Assembly: GCA_046155895.1 (NCBI GenBank) | Contig: JBJXFB010000178.1 | Coordinates: forward strand, 1 to 64,000 | Direction: 5' to 3' | DNA length: 64,000 bases | DNA from: DASYPQ01 sp046155895 | GTDB taxonomy: Bacteria; Planctomycetota; UBA1135; GCA-002686595 | Part shown: positions 33,649 to 42,469 of the stretch, piece after piece | How the letters are laid out: every line of letters starts with the position of its first letter | How positions within the stretch are numbered: position 1 is the stretch's first letter | Made by a program: the position numbers and the translations under genes | The notes under the pieces: generated by a model | What the model was told of the DNA's origin: nothing | What the model saw: the letters and a program-made list of their open reading frames with translations, nothing else | Database searches by the model: none

Positions 33649-34455
33649 ATGGAGACCGACCGGGTCAAGGGACAGAGAGGGGAGTGGACCTGGACGGTCC
33701 TGGGCGCGGGCACGATCCTGCCTCGGGCCGGATACGGCTCGGCCGGACACGCCCTGCGACGCGCGGTGGGCCCCGTCACGCTCTTCGACTGCGGTCCGGG
33801 GACCGTGCGCGCGCTCGGTCCGGCGCGGATCGGGATCGGGGAAGTCGAGCGCGTCGTCATCAGCCATTTCCACCCCGACCATTGGCTCGATCTCCTCGCG
33901 CTGGCCTTCGCGCGGCGCAACCCCAATCTCGGTCACCTCCCCGCCCTGGAGATCGTCGGACCACGCGGTCTGGCCGAGATCCTCGAGCGCGGGGCCAACC
34001 TGCTCGGGTCCAAGTCGTGGCTCCGCTTCGAGCGCACGAGCGTCGTCGAGATCGATCCGGCCCGGGGCGACGAGCCGCTCGTGCGCGGTCCCTCGCGCTT
34101 GCGCTGGGTCGCGACAGGGCATACGCCGGAGGGGGTCGCCTGGCGCGCGGACCTGGAGAGCAACGGCGCCTCCGTCGCTTACACGGGGGACACGGGCGAG
34201 AACCCCAGGGTCGCGGACCTCGCCCGCGGCGTCTCCCTCTTCGTGTGCGAATGCTCTTTTCCCGACGCGGAGGCGATGGACCTCCACCTGACACCCTCCT
34301 CCGCGGGACGCATGGCGGCAAGGGCGGAATGCCGGCGGCTCCTCCTGACGCACTTCTACCCCTCCGTCGATCCCGAAGCGGCCCGGACGGCGGCGGCGGC
34401 GATCTACGCGGGCCCGATCGAGGTCTCGCGCGACGGGAGCGTCTTCCCTATATAG
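33649..34455 (+). CDS. MBL-fold metallo-hydrolase (RNase Z-like)
   Basis: This 268-aa cytoplasmic-looking protein has the metallo-beta-lactamase fold. The metal motif is SHFHPDHW (His 73, His 75, Asp 77, His 78). The preceding strand is FDCGPGT, later ligands are in AYTGDTGENP, and LLLTHFYP lies near the C-terminus. It resembles RNase Z and related hydrolases but lacks enough features to call tRNA 3' processing. I chose the ATG at 33649. A TATCCT hexamer (33607-33612) may be its -10. It leads a four-gene set with the M28 peptidase, dacB and an IMPase-like gene. Confidence 0.82.
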   Translation: METDRVKGQRGEWTWTVLGAGTILPRAGYGSAGHALRRAVGPVTLFDCGPGTVRALGPARIGIGEVERVVISHFHPDHWLDLLALAFARRNPNLGHLPALEIVGPRGLAEILERGANLLGSKSWLRFERTSVVEIDPARGDEPLVRGPSRLRWVATGHTPEGVAWRADLESNGASVAYTGDTGENPRVADLARGVSLFVCECSFPDAEAMDLHLTPSSAGRMAARAECRRLLLTHFYPSVDPEAARTAAAAIYAGPIEVSRDGSVFPI

Positions 34456-34463
34456 ATGAGCGC

Positions 34464-36026
34464 GTGCCGGCCGCCGTCTCATCCCTGCTCTTCCTCGCCT
34501 GGGTCGCCGGCGGCGGCTTCGCGGGCGGATTCGCCACGATCGCGGAAGCCGATCTCGAGCGGGACGTGCAGGCCCTGTCGACGCCCGAGCTCGAGGGCCG
34601 CGATTCGCCGAGCCTGGGCCTCGAGCGGGCGGCGGTGATCGTCGAGGAGCGCTTCAGCGCCGCGGGTCTCGTCGCCGCGTACGCGGACGCGGCGGATTCG
34701 GGATTCCGCCGTCCGTTCCAGCGCTCGCTGCCGGAGCCCGAGCCCGGAGGCTGCGCGCTCGAGATCCCCGGCGACGCCGGAGCTCCGTTCGTCCTGGGCC
34801 GCGACTTCGTGCCCGTCACGGGCTTCAAGGGCGAAGCCGAGGGCGAGATCGTGTTCGCCGGATACGGGATCCAGTCGAAGACGGAGCGCTACGACGACTT
34901 CGCGGGCCTGGTCCTCAAGGGCAAGGTCGTCCTCGTGATCCACGCCGAGCCTCGGCACGACCGCAAGTTCGACGGCCCGGAGCTGAGCCGCGCCGCGTCG
35001 CTGTGGGACAAGATCGACGATCTCGCCGACGCGGGCGCCGCCGGAGTGCTGGCGGTCCGCCGGCCCGCGGCGGCGACAGCCGGTCCGCGCGGCAAGTCCA
35101 CTGCGACGACCGCCGTCGCGGAGACCGCCCTGTCCTTCCGCTACACGTGGGCGCAGTGGAACGGCGTCATGTCGGACCCCGAGCCGAAGAAGCGCCTCCC
35201 GGTGCTCGAGGTGTCGATGGCGTGCGCGAGCGCGGTCCTGGGAGCCGACGTCGAGGCACTGGCGGCCCGGATCGACCAGGGGCAGAAGCCCGTGAAGGGG
35301 CCAGCCTCGAAGCGCCGAGTCCGCATGCAGTCGGCGACGCGGCCAGCCAGCGTCTCGATCGACAACGTCGTCGGCCTCCTGCGCGGCTCGGATCCCGTGC
35401 TCGCCGAGGAGTTCGTCGTCGTCGGCGCGCACTACGACCACGTCGGCGTCGACGCGCGCGGCCGGATCGCCTGCGGCGCCGACGACAACGCCTCGGGCGT
35501 CGCCGCGCTGCTGGAGATCGCCGAAGCGCTCGCCACGGCCGGACCGAGGCGTTCGGCGCTTTTCTGCGCCTTCGCCGGCGAGGAGGACGGGCTGCTCGGC
35601 AGCAAGGCCTTCTGCGGCGACCTCCCGGTCCCCAAGGCCAAGATCGTCGCCATGATCAACATGGACATGATCGGGCGCGGGGACGCCGGCGAGGTCGCGG
35701 TCCTCGGGATCCCGCAGAACCCCTCCCTCGAGAAGGTGATCGCGCGCGCGCGGAAGCTGAAGCCGAGCGGCCTGCGCGAGGTCGTGATGCGGCAGGGCGA
35801 GGAGCTGTTCCAGCGCTCCGACCACTACTCCTTCCACGAGATCGGCATCCCGGTCCTGTTCTTCTTCGAAGGCCTGCCGATCGAGGAGAACGAGGACTAC
35901 CACACCTGGCGCGACACCGTGGACAAGGTCGACACGGGCAAGATGCTGAACACGACGCGCCTGGTGTACAACACGACATGGCTCCTCACCGACGACGACG
36001 AACGACCGCCGCCGCCGCAGGACTGA
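34464..36026 (+). CDS. Exported M28-family metallopeptidase
   Basis: This 520-aa protein has an N-terminal signal sequence (SSLLFLAWVAGGGFAGG). The first ~270 residues hold an inserted or PA-like region. The zinc aminopeptidase domain follows: VVVGAHYDHVGVD (His 323 and Asp as ligands), GADDNASGVAALLEIAEAL, FAGEEDGLLGSKAF with the catalytic Glu, INMDMIGR, and SDHYSFHEIGIPVLFF with the last His. The two-zinc ligand set looks complete. The GTG at 34464 starts just before the signal peptide, 8 nt after the metallo-hydrolase stop. The dacB start lies inside its last codons. Confidence 0.9.
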   Translation: MPAAVSSLLFLAWVAGGGFAGGFATIAEADLERDVQALSTPELEGRDSPSLGLERAAVIVEERFSAAGLVAAYADAADSGFRRPFQRSLPEPEPGGCALEIPGDAGAPFVLGRDFVPVTGFKGEAEGEIVFAGYGIQSKTERYDDFAGLVLKGKVVLVIHAEPRHDRKFDGPELSRAASLWDKIDDLADAGAAGVLAVRRPAAATAGPRGKSTATTAVAETALSFRYTWAQWNGVMSDPEPKKRLPVLEVSMACASAVLGADVEALAARIDQGQKPVKGPASKRRVRMQSATRPASVSIDNVVGLLRGSDPVLAEEFVVVGAHYDHVGVDARGRIACGADDNASGVAALLEIAEALATAGPRRSALFCAFAGEEDGLLGSKAFCGDLPVPKAKIVAMINMDMIGRGDAGEVAVLGIPQNPSLEKVIARARKLKPSGLREVVMRQGEELFQRSDHYSFHEIGIPVLFFFEGLPIEENEDYHTWRDTVDKVDTGKMLNTTRLVYNTTWLLTDDDERPPPPQD

Positions 36027-37585
36027 CCCTCGTCCTCGCCGGCGCGCTGGCGGGGGCCGCCTGGCTCCTGCGGCCGAGCGAGACGGGCGCGGCGGGTCCG
36101 GCGGCGACCGGAGGGGGGGCGAAGCAGCAGGCCTTCAGATCGCCCGTGCGGCGCGTCGAGATCGACGCGGCGCTCACCGCGCGGATCCGGGCTCGTGTCG
36201 GCGATGCGGAAGCGGCGGCCGCGAGGGAAACGAAGGGCCGTGTCGGGCCCGCCTCGGTCACCGTCGCCGTGCACGTGCGCGAGCTCGGCGCGTCCGGGGA
36301 GCTCGTGGCGATCGAGGCCGACCGCTCGATGCGGCCGGCGTCCAACCAGAAGCTCGTGACGAGCTCGGCAGCGCTCGTGCTGCTCGGCCCCGACTTCGAG
36401 TTCAAGACGGTCTTCGAGACGAACGGCACGATCGACGGCGGCGTCCTGCGCGGCGACCTGGTCGCGCGCGCGGGGGGAGATCCGCTCTACGAACGAGGCG
36501 GCGACGGCTCGGTCGACGCCTTCCTCGAACCGGTCCTGGCGGGTCTCGAGACCCGGGGGATCCGCCGGATCGACGGCGCGCTGGTGCTCGACGAGCTCGA
36601 TTTCGCGGCACCCGGGCCGGCGCCGGGCTGGCCCGACGGCGGGCAGCACGGGAACGAGTTCTGCGCGCTCTCGGGCGGATTCAGCGCGAACGCGGGCTGC
36701 CTGACCGCGACGGTCCGCGCCAGGCGCCCCGGGCAGGACGCCGTGGTCCGGGTCGAGCCGCGCCGCAACGGACTCCAGCGCAAGGGGCGCGTGACGACCG
36801 GCGCAGCGAAGACGCAGCTCGACGTGCGCGTGGAAGGCCGCTTCGGCTCGGCGTACGTCGACGGGACGATTCCGGCGGGAGTCGAATCGTGGAGCACGAG
36901 CTTCGCGGCGGCGGATCCGGTCGCGCTCTTCGGCCACGCGCTGCTCGGCGCGATCCAGGACCAGGGCATCTCCGTCCGGGACGGCTGGAAGCGCCAGCGC
37001 GCGCCGCTCGCGGGTTCCTGGCGCGAGATCGCGCGGATCCAGACGCCGATCCGTTCGGTGTTCGAGGCCGTGAACACCGACAGCAACAATGCCTGCGCCG
37101 ACCATCTCCTGCTCGTCCTCGGGCACGCCCACGGCGGCAGCGGGACGCGCGAGGGAGGCGCCGCGGCGGTCGCGCTCGCCCTGGCGCGGCTCGGCGTCCC
37201 CTCCGCAGGGCTCGTCCAGGCCGACGGGTCGGGCCTCTCGCGGGACAACCGCGTGACGGCGAGGCAGATCACGGCGCTCATGGCGGCGGTGCTCGGCCTC
37301 GATACCGTGACGGCGCGGACTTTCGTCGAATCCCTGGCGGTGGCGGGGGAGACGGGGACGCTGGACGATCGGATGGACGATCCGCTGCTCGTGGGCAAGG
37401 TGCGCGCCAAGACGGGGTTCATCGCGGGCACGAGCTCGCTCTCGGGGATCCTCGAGACGCGCGACGGACGCCGCCTAGTGTTCTCGATCCTGGTCGAGTA
37501 CCCGCCGACGGACGGCCTCAACAAGCGGCACTGGAAGCCCATGCAGAACGCGATCTGCAAGGAGCTCGCGGGGACGGATGGCTGA
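35978..37585 (+). CDS. dacB: D-alanyl-D-alanine carboxypeptidase/endopeptidase (PBP4, S13)
   Basis: This 535-aa exported penicillin-binding protein trims or cleaves peptidoglycan peptide cross-links. The N-terminal region is basic then hydrophobic (about 14-30). The three S13 active-site motifs are visible: SNQK at about 122-125 (SxxK), SNN at about 369-371 (SxN), and KTG at about 478-480. LVARAGGDPLY and LEYPP-type strands also fit. The ATG at 35978 overlaps the M28 gene by 49 nt, and the 3' end overlaps the IMPase-like gene by 8 nt. Its presence implies a peptidoglycan wall in this planctomycete. Confidence 0.93.
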   Translation: MAPHRRRRTTAAAAGLTLVLAGALAGAAWLLRPSETGAAGPAATGGGAKQQAFRSPVRRVEIDAALTARIRARVGDAEAAAARETKGRVGPASVTVAVHVRELGASGELVAIEADRSMRPASNQKLVTSSAALVLLGPDFEFKTVFETNGTIDGGVLRGDLVARAGGDPLYERGGDGSVDAFLEPVLAGLETRGIRRIDGALVLDELDFAAPGPAPGWPDGGQHGNEFCALSGGFSANAGCLTATVRARRPGQDAVVRVEPRRNGLQRKGRVTTGAAKTQLDVRVEGRFGSAYVDGTIPAGVESWSTSFAAADPVALFGHALLGAIQDQGISVRDGWKRQRAPLAGSWREIARIQTPIRSVFEAVNTDSNNACADHLLLVLGHAHGGSGTREGGAAAVALALARLGVPSAGLVQADGSGLSRDNRVTARQITALMAAVLGLDTVTARTFVESLAVAGETGTLDDRMDDPLLVGKVRAKTGFIAGTSSLSGILETRDGRRLVFSILVEYPPTDGLNKRHWKPMQNAICKELAGTDG

Positions 37586-38381
37586 CCGGCGATCCTCCGG
37601 GCGAGCCCTCGAGGTCGCCGAGACCGCTGCGCGGGAGGCCGGAGCGATCCTGATGGGGCATTTCGGCCGCCTCGACCGCGGCCGGATCCGCTCCAAGAGC
37701 GCCGCGCGCGATCTGGTGACCGCCGCGGACGTCGAGAGCGAGCGCGCGATCGTCGCGCGGCTGCGCGCCGCGTTCCCCGACGACGCGATCGAGGCCGAGG
37801 AGGAGGTCCACGACGCGGCCGACGCCTCCCTCCGGCCGCGCTGGTTCGTCGACCCGCTCGACGGGACGATCAACTTCGTCCACGGGCTGCCGGCCTTCGC
37901 CGTGTCGATCGCGCGTTACCGCGGCGGCGTGCCCGAGGTCGCCGTCGTCCATCTGCCGCGCCTCGGCGAGACCTTCACGGCGGAGTCGGGCCAGGGCGCC
38001 CGGCTCGACGGCCAGCCGATCTGCGTATCGGAGACTGCCAGCCTCGGCGAGGCCATCCTCGCGACGGGGTTCCCGTACCGGCGGAACGAGCTCCGTCACA
38101 ACAACCTCGAGAACTTCGGCCGCTTCTTCCTGGACGTCCGCGGTATGCGCCGGATGGGCTCGGCGGCCATGGATCTCGCCTTCGTCGCGGCCGGGCGCTT
38201 CGACGGCTTCTGGGAGCTCCACCTCTCGCCCCACGACGTCGCGGCGGGGGCGCTGCTCGTGCGCGAGGCGGGCGGGACCGTGCGGGACGCCGACGGCGGG
38301 GAGGACTGGTTGCGCGGCGGCCACATCGTCGCGGCGAACGCGAGTCTCTTCGAGGCGATCCGCGAGCGCGTTCGTCACTGA
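37578..38381 (+). CDS. Inositol monophosphatase family phosphatase
   Basis: This 267-aa Mg-dependent sugar phosphatase is of the IMPase/SuhB type. Metal-binding motifs are EAEEEV (about 71-76), the WFVDPLDGTINFVHG signature (about 88-102) and the C-terminal GSAAMDLAFVAAGRFDGFWE with its Asp, followed by HDVAAGALLVREAGG. The substrate cannot be fixed between myo-inositol-1-phosphate, histidinol phosphate and others. It overlaps dacB by 8 nt and ends the operon just before a strong hairpin at 38387-38418. Confidence 0.9.
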   Translation: MADRRSSGRALEVAETAAREAGAILMGHFGRLDRGRIRSKSAARDLVTAADVESERAIVARLRAAFPDDAIEAEEEVHDAADASLRPRWFVDPLDGTINFVHGLPAFAVSIARYRGGVPEVAVVHLPRLGETFTAESGQGARLDGQPICVSETASLGEAILATGFPYRRNELRHNNLENFGRFFLDVRGMRRMGSAAMDLAFVAAGRFDGFWELHLSPHDVAAGALLVREAGGTVRDADGGEDWLRGGHIVAANASLFEAIRERVRH

Positions 38382-38386
38382 AACGA

Positions 38387-38418
38387 GCGTGGCGGAGCCC
38401 GCGAGAGCTCCGCCACGC
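38387..38418. terminator. Bidirectional hairpin between convergent genes
   Basis: A perfect 12-bp stem, GCGTGGCGGAGC (38387-38398) with GCTCCGCCACGC (38407-38418), encloses an 8-nt loop. It lies 5 nt after the IMPase-like stop and 30 nt before the end of the convergent PPC gene. No T-tract is present. Confidence 0.6.
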
Positions 38419-38448
38419 CCAGGTTGCCGGCGCGCCGTGTAGGGGCGC

Positions 38449-40170
38449 CTAGTTGGTGCGCTCGATCACGTAGTAGTAGGCGGCACCGCTGCCGTTGAGG
38501 GCATCGGTCACCTCGACGTAGAAGGTCCCGCCATCGGGGTCGATGAAGGAAACGGCGCCGCAAGGCAGGCCATTCGTCACGCTCTCGGTGGAGACGTTCG
38601 ACCAGTCGGCCGGAGAGGTCGCGATCGGGTCTCCGACCGAATCGAGGATCCGGAGCGTCGGTTGGAGGCTGGATCCGTGTCCGGAGAACTCGAAGAAACC
38701 GTCGCTGTCGGTGGGGCTGCTGCTCGCGTAGATCGAGATCGTCGTCAGCCGGTTGGCGGCGGCCGTGAAGCTGAACGTGTCGGTGTCGACGGGACCGCCG
38801 AACACGACTCCCTCGATCACGCCCGCGGATCGTCCGCCCGCGCCCAGGGCGTTGGCATCGCCGAAGAGATTGTTCGGCTCGCTCTCGTAGGTCGCCGAAC
38901 GGAAGCGGGTCAGCTCGAGCCGGTAGTCCGTCAGGCCCCCTTCGGGCTCGATGACGATGTAATGCAGTCCTGTCTCCTGCAGGATCGTCGTGGCCGTCTC
39001 CAGGCTCCCGAGGCCGCCGACCGGCAAGGCCGTGATCCCGTCGGGTCCGTAGACGGTGCCGGAGATGGAGTCCGACAGGTTGAGGCCGTTATCCGAGTCG
39101 AAAGCCTGGATGCGGACCATGTCGCCAGCCGTGCCCTGGAACCTGAACCAGTCTTCCTCGAGGGCGTCGATGCTTCCCGTGATCGATCCACCGTACGAGA
39201 TCACGTCGGCCCCGGCCGTGTCGTCGTTCGGCTCGCTCTCGCTCGCACCTCCGGCGTTGGACCGCGCGTAGGTCAGGAAATACGGAGCGTCGCCGGCTCC
39301 GCAGCACTCCGTCACCTCGATGTAGTAGGTCCCGGGCGTGTCGATGAAGTAGTGGATCGCGGAGTCGTAGAAGAACGAGTCGTCATCGCTGAACAGTTCC
39401 GCGTTGCCATTGAGGTCGGTGTCGTAGAGATAGAGATAGGGGTCCAAGTACTCGTCGTCGCCCTCGATGATGCCGTTCCGGTAGGAGATCAGCTCGAAGC
39501 GGACGATGCTCGGGCTCGCGATCACGAACGAGAAGTAGTCGCTCTCGTCGTCGACGTGGAAGCCGTACAGCGTGCCGGGGACGATCGGCTCGGCCGTGGC
39601 GATCGTGTCGTTGCCGACACCGGGGACGGCGGTCTCGAGCTGCAGCGCTCCGGCGTTCACGCGGTTCAGGCGGATGACGTAATCGCCGTCCGTGACCGCC
39701 AAGCCGTCGACCGTGACGCTCGCGTAGTAGGTCCCGGTGGCGGGCACGAGCAGGCGCGGATGGTCGAGGTCGTGCTTGCCCCAGGACCACTGGTTCGTGT
39801 AGTCGTGGTTGACGAGGACGGTGGTCCCGTCGACGTCGTAGACCGTGATGCGCGGGAGGCTGTCGCCCGCATCCCAGTCAGCGTGGTCGAGGCGCGTGCC
39901 GAAGAGCTCGAGCTGGACCACCTCGCCCTCCGTCAGGGCCATCGACCAGAAGTCGATGTCCGTCTCGTCGTCGAGCTGGCCGGCGCCTCCGCGGCCGGGG
40001 GTCAAGCCCTCGACGGCGGCATCGTCGAACAGGTCGTTGGGCTCGGCCTCGGCGAGGAGGGCCGGGGGGCCACCGCCGCTGCTGCCGCTGGAGCAGGAGT
40101 AGAGGAAGCCGGCGAGGGCCGCGGGCAGCGCGGCGTACAACCAAGTCGAGGGGCGTGTGCGGGGGTGCAT
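38449..40170 (-). CDS. PPC-domain lipoprotein, paralogue of the 31.9-33.6 kb gene
   Basis: This 573-aa predicted lipoprotein has a lipobox-like LYSC at about residue 30 followed by a Ser/Gly linker. It shares the whole architecture of its paralogue: LLAEAEPNDLFDDA, TDIDFWSMALTEGEVVQLEL, SWGKHDLDHPRLLVPATGTY, LYGFHVDDESDYFSF, DDDSFFYDSAIHYF, DWFRFQGTAGDMVRIQAFD and the terminal YYYVIERTN. Repeats resemble PPC beta-sandwiches. The Asp-rich turns may bind calcium. GGAGACGTC before the ATG supplies a Shine-Dalgarno sequence. It converges on the IMPase-like gene across a hairpin. Confidence 0.82.
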   Translation of the reverse strand: MHPRTRPSTWLYAALPAALAGFLYSCSSGSSGGGPPALLAEAEPNDLFDDAAVEGLTPGRGGAGQLDDETDIDFWSMALTEGEVVQLELFGTRLDHADWDAGDSLPRITVYDVDGTTVLVNHDYTNQWSWGKHDLDHPRLLVPATGTYYASVTVDGLAVTDGDYVIRLNRVNAGALQLETAVPGVGNDTIATAEPIVPGTLYGFHVDDESDYFSFVIASPSIVRFELISYRNGIIEGDDEYLDPYLYLYDTDLNGNAELFSDDDSFFYDSAIHYFIDTPGTYYIEVTECCGAGDAPYFLTYARSNAGGASESEPNDDTAGADVISYGGSITGSIDALEEDWFRFQGTAGDMVRIQAFDSDNGLNLSDSISGTVYGPDGITALPVGGLGSLETATTILQETGLHYIVIEPEGGLTDYRLELTRFRSATYESEPNNLFGDANALGAGGRSAGVIEGVVFGGPVDTDTFSFTAAANRLTTISIYASSSPTDSDGFFEFSGHGSSLQPTLRILDSVGDPIATSPADWSNVSTESVTNGLPCGAVSFIDPDGGTFYVEVTDALNGSGAAYYYVIERTN

Positions 40171-40271
40171 GACGTCTCCTGAAGTGCGGTTTCGGGATGC
40201 GTGGGAGAGCGCGGTTGGACCATTCCGCGGAGCGGAGGTCAATACAGCGAAATGGGGAGTCGTGTCCCCGA

Positions 40272-42398
40272 TCAGAGTTCTCTCGACAAGAAGTTCCGAA
40301 ACGAAACGACCTCTTCCCCGGCGGATCCGGGCCTCGAGTACCGCTGAAGTCCGATGAACCCGGCGCGCGCGCGAGCCCTGAACGGCGGCTCGGCCCGAAT
40401 CGACTCGACGTCGACGTCGTACAGCGTGCGGCCGTTCAGCGCGACGGCCAGGCGCTTCCCGAGGAAGAGAATCTCGTAGGTGTTCCACTCGCCCGGCGGG
40501 TTCAGCGCACCCGGCGCTGCCGCGGGGATCGCGCCGTAAAGGCTGCCGGTGAGCTGCCAGGGCTCGAGCTTCGTGCCCGTCTCCCTTTCCCAGTCGAAAT
40601 CGTCGAGGATCTGCAGCTCGCAGCCGGAGTAGGCCGGGTTTGACCCGTCGCGCTTCGCGCGGAGGAACACGCCGCTGTTGGCCATCCGCGCGATCTTGAA
40701 GTCGAGGCGGAGCTCGAAGTCCTCGTAGTCGGCGAGCGTGCGCAGATCGCCGCCCTCGGGGCCGGAGAGGCAGGAGAGGATCCCGTCCCGGGCCCGCCAC
40801 GACCCGCTCGTGCCGTGCTCCTCGAAGCCGCGCAGCGATTCCCCGTCGAAGAGCGGAGACCAGCCGGCCTCTGGCGTCAGGGGTTGCTCCCCGAACACCG
40901 GCAGCTCGCGCACGCGGATCTCGCGGAAGCGCGCGGCGGACTCCTTCGGCTCGCCCATCCCACCGTGAACCTGGAGGCCGATCCTCCCGCGGCTCGCGTA
41001 CTCCCCGACGCTCGGGGGCACCTGGTGATCCGCGACCGGGATCCCGTTCAGCCACACCTCGATCCGCATGTCGAAGCCGGTGCACCGGACCTCGACGTGG
41101 TTCCAGGCGTCCTTCTTCCAGTGAGCGCGCGCCGCCTCGTTGTGGAGGAGGAACCCGTCGGCGTAGATCGCGGCGATCTCCCCGTCCGGCCGATCGTCGA
41201 GCGTCACCTGCGCGCCCTTGAGCCCGAGGTCGGCGGGCACCATGCGCAGGAAGACGCCCGAATCGAAGGGGTGATCGATGCGGACCTCGCACTCGAATAC
41301 GAAGCTCGTGTAGAGGCCCTCGGTGTAGAGCAGGCCTCCCTCACCCTTTTCGTTCACGCGGCCGACGAGGCAACCCTCTTCGACCGTCCAGAGCGCGTCG
41401 CCGTCGTAACGCCCGCCCCTGCTCGTCCAGCCCGCGAGGCTCACCCCGTCGAAGAGGGTCACCGCGCGCGGATCGTCGACGAGGAGCCGTCCGCCTTCCC
41501 GCTCGACGAGCGCGCGTCCTGCGCGGGCGCCCAGGACGGCGGCCGCGGTCGCGAGGGCGTCCGCCGTCGTCGCGTCCGACGCGATCACGCTCATCGCGAC
41601 GCCGCCCTGCACCGCCTCGCCCGTGCGCGGGTCGAGGACGTGCGAGTAGCGCACGCCGGCGAGCTCGATGCGGTTCTCCGCGTCTCCCGAGCACGTGACG
41701 GCCGCGCGCGCGATCTCGAGGACGCGCGCACCGGCCGCGACGGCCCAGCCAGCTTTCCCGGGCGGCGGGTCGCCGGCGGCGACGTCGCCGCCGATGTCGA
41801 CGAGCGCCGCGGGGGTCCCGTGCGCGCGCAGCGCACCGAGCGCCTCGTCGCAGGCGAGTCCCTGGCCGATCGCGCCGAGGTCGAGGCGCATTCCGCGCTC
41901 GGGGAGACGCGCGGTCCGCCCTGCGGGATCGAGCTCCACCTTCTCCCAGCGCGTCCGTGCGAGCGCGAGATCGACCGCAGGCCTCTCGGGAAGACGTCCC
42001 TCCGCCTTGGCCAGCCTCCACAAGGCGACGAGCGGCCCCACCGTGGGATCGAAGGCGCCCGAGCTCCGTCGCGCGAGGTCGAGGGATCGCTCGAGGGCCG
42101 TCCAAAGCACCGGCGAGACCGCGAGCGGTGCGCCGCCGGCGGCGTCATTGAGGCGCGAGAGCTCGGAGTCCGGCCTCCAGTCGGAGAGGATCGACTCGAG
42201 CTCCTCGATGCGGCCGAACGCGGCATGGAAGGCCTCCTGCGCGCGCAGCTGCGATTCGGCGTACAGCACGATGCGCGCCTGCACGCCCATCGCGAGCCGG
42301 CGCTCCTCGAAGCGGCGCGTGGGCGGGGAGATGTCCGCCGCCGGTCCACGCGCTGCGCAGGCGGCGAGGATCAGGCAGACGAGGGCGCTCGGCTTCAT
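40272..42398 (-). CDS. ApbE flavin transferase fused to two DUF1080 domains, lipoprotein
   Basis: This 708-aa predicted lipoprotein (lipobox LAAC, Cys 14) has three modules. Residues ~32-308 are ApbE-like (FAD:protein FMN transferase): SDWRPDSELSRLN, FDPTVGPLVALWR, RLDLGAIGQGLACDEAL (171-187), CSGDAENRIEL, RYSHVLDPRTG and DATTADALATAAAVLG with a metal-site Asp. Residues ~313-500 and ~513-706 are DUF1080 / 3-keto-disaccharide hydrolase domains, each starting LFDG.SL.G(W/F) and containing SGVFLR twice (DSGVFLRMV, NSGVFLRAK). The fusion joins covalent flavin attachment to keto-sugar chemistry outside the cytoplasm. It is divergent from a Tat-exported Gfo/Idh/MocA oxidoreductase. Confidence 0.88.
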   Translation of the reverse strand: MKPSALVCLILAACAARGPAADISPPTRRFEERRLAMGVQARIVLYAESQLRAQEAFHAAFGRIEELESILSDWRPDSELSRLNDAAGGAPLAVSPVLWTALERSLDLARRSSGAFDPTVGPLVALWRLAKAEGRLPERPAVDLALARTRWEKVELDPAGRTARLPERGMRLDLGAIGQGLACDEALGALRAHGTPAALVDIGGDVAAGDPPPGKAGWAVAAGARVLEIARAAVTCSGDAENRIELAGVRYSHVLDPRTGEAVQGGVAMSVIASDATTADALATAAAVLGARAGRALVEREGGRLLVDDPRAVTLFDGVSLAGWTSRGGRYDGDALWTVEEGCLVGRVNEKGEGGLLYTEGLYTSFVFECEVRIDHPFDSGVFLRMVPADLGLKGAQVTLDDRPDGEIAAIYADGFLLHNEAARAHWKKDAWNHVEVRCTGFDMRIEVWLNGIPVADHQVPPSVGEYASRGRIGLQVHGGMGEPKESAARFREIRVRELPVFGEQPLTPEAGWSPLFDGESLRGFEEHGTSGSWRARDGILSCLSGPEGGDLRTLADYEDFELRLDFKIARMANSGVFLRAKRDGSNPAYSGCELQILDDFDWERETGTKLEPWQLTGSLYGAIPAAAPGALNPPGEWNTYEILFLGKRLAVALNGRTLYDVDVESIRAEPPFRARARAGFIGLQRYSRPGSAGEEVVSFRNFLSREL

Positions 42399-42429
42399 CG
42401 CGTGTCTCGCGTCCCTTCCTGGCGGCGAT

Positions 42430-42435
42430 TACACT
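42430..42435 (+). promoter_or_regulatory. Candidate -10 box for the Tat-exported Gfo/Idh/MocA gene
   Basis: TACACT lies 34 nt before the ATG, leaving a short leader that contains AAGGAAAGG about 15 nt upstream of the start. The -35 region is not recognisable. Confidence 0.35.
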
Positions 42436-42469
42436 GCGGTGAACCCCACAAGGAAAGGCGATTCCCTCG

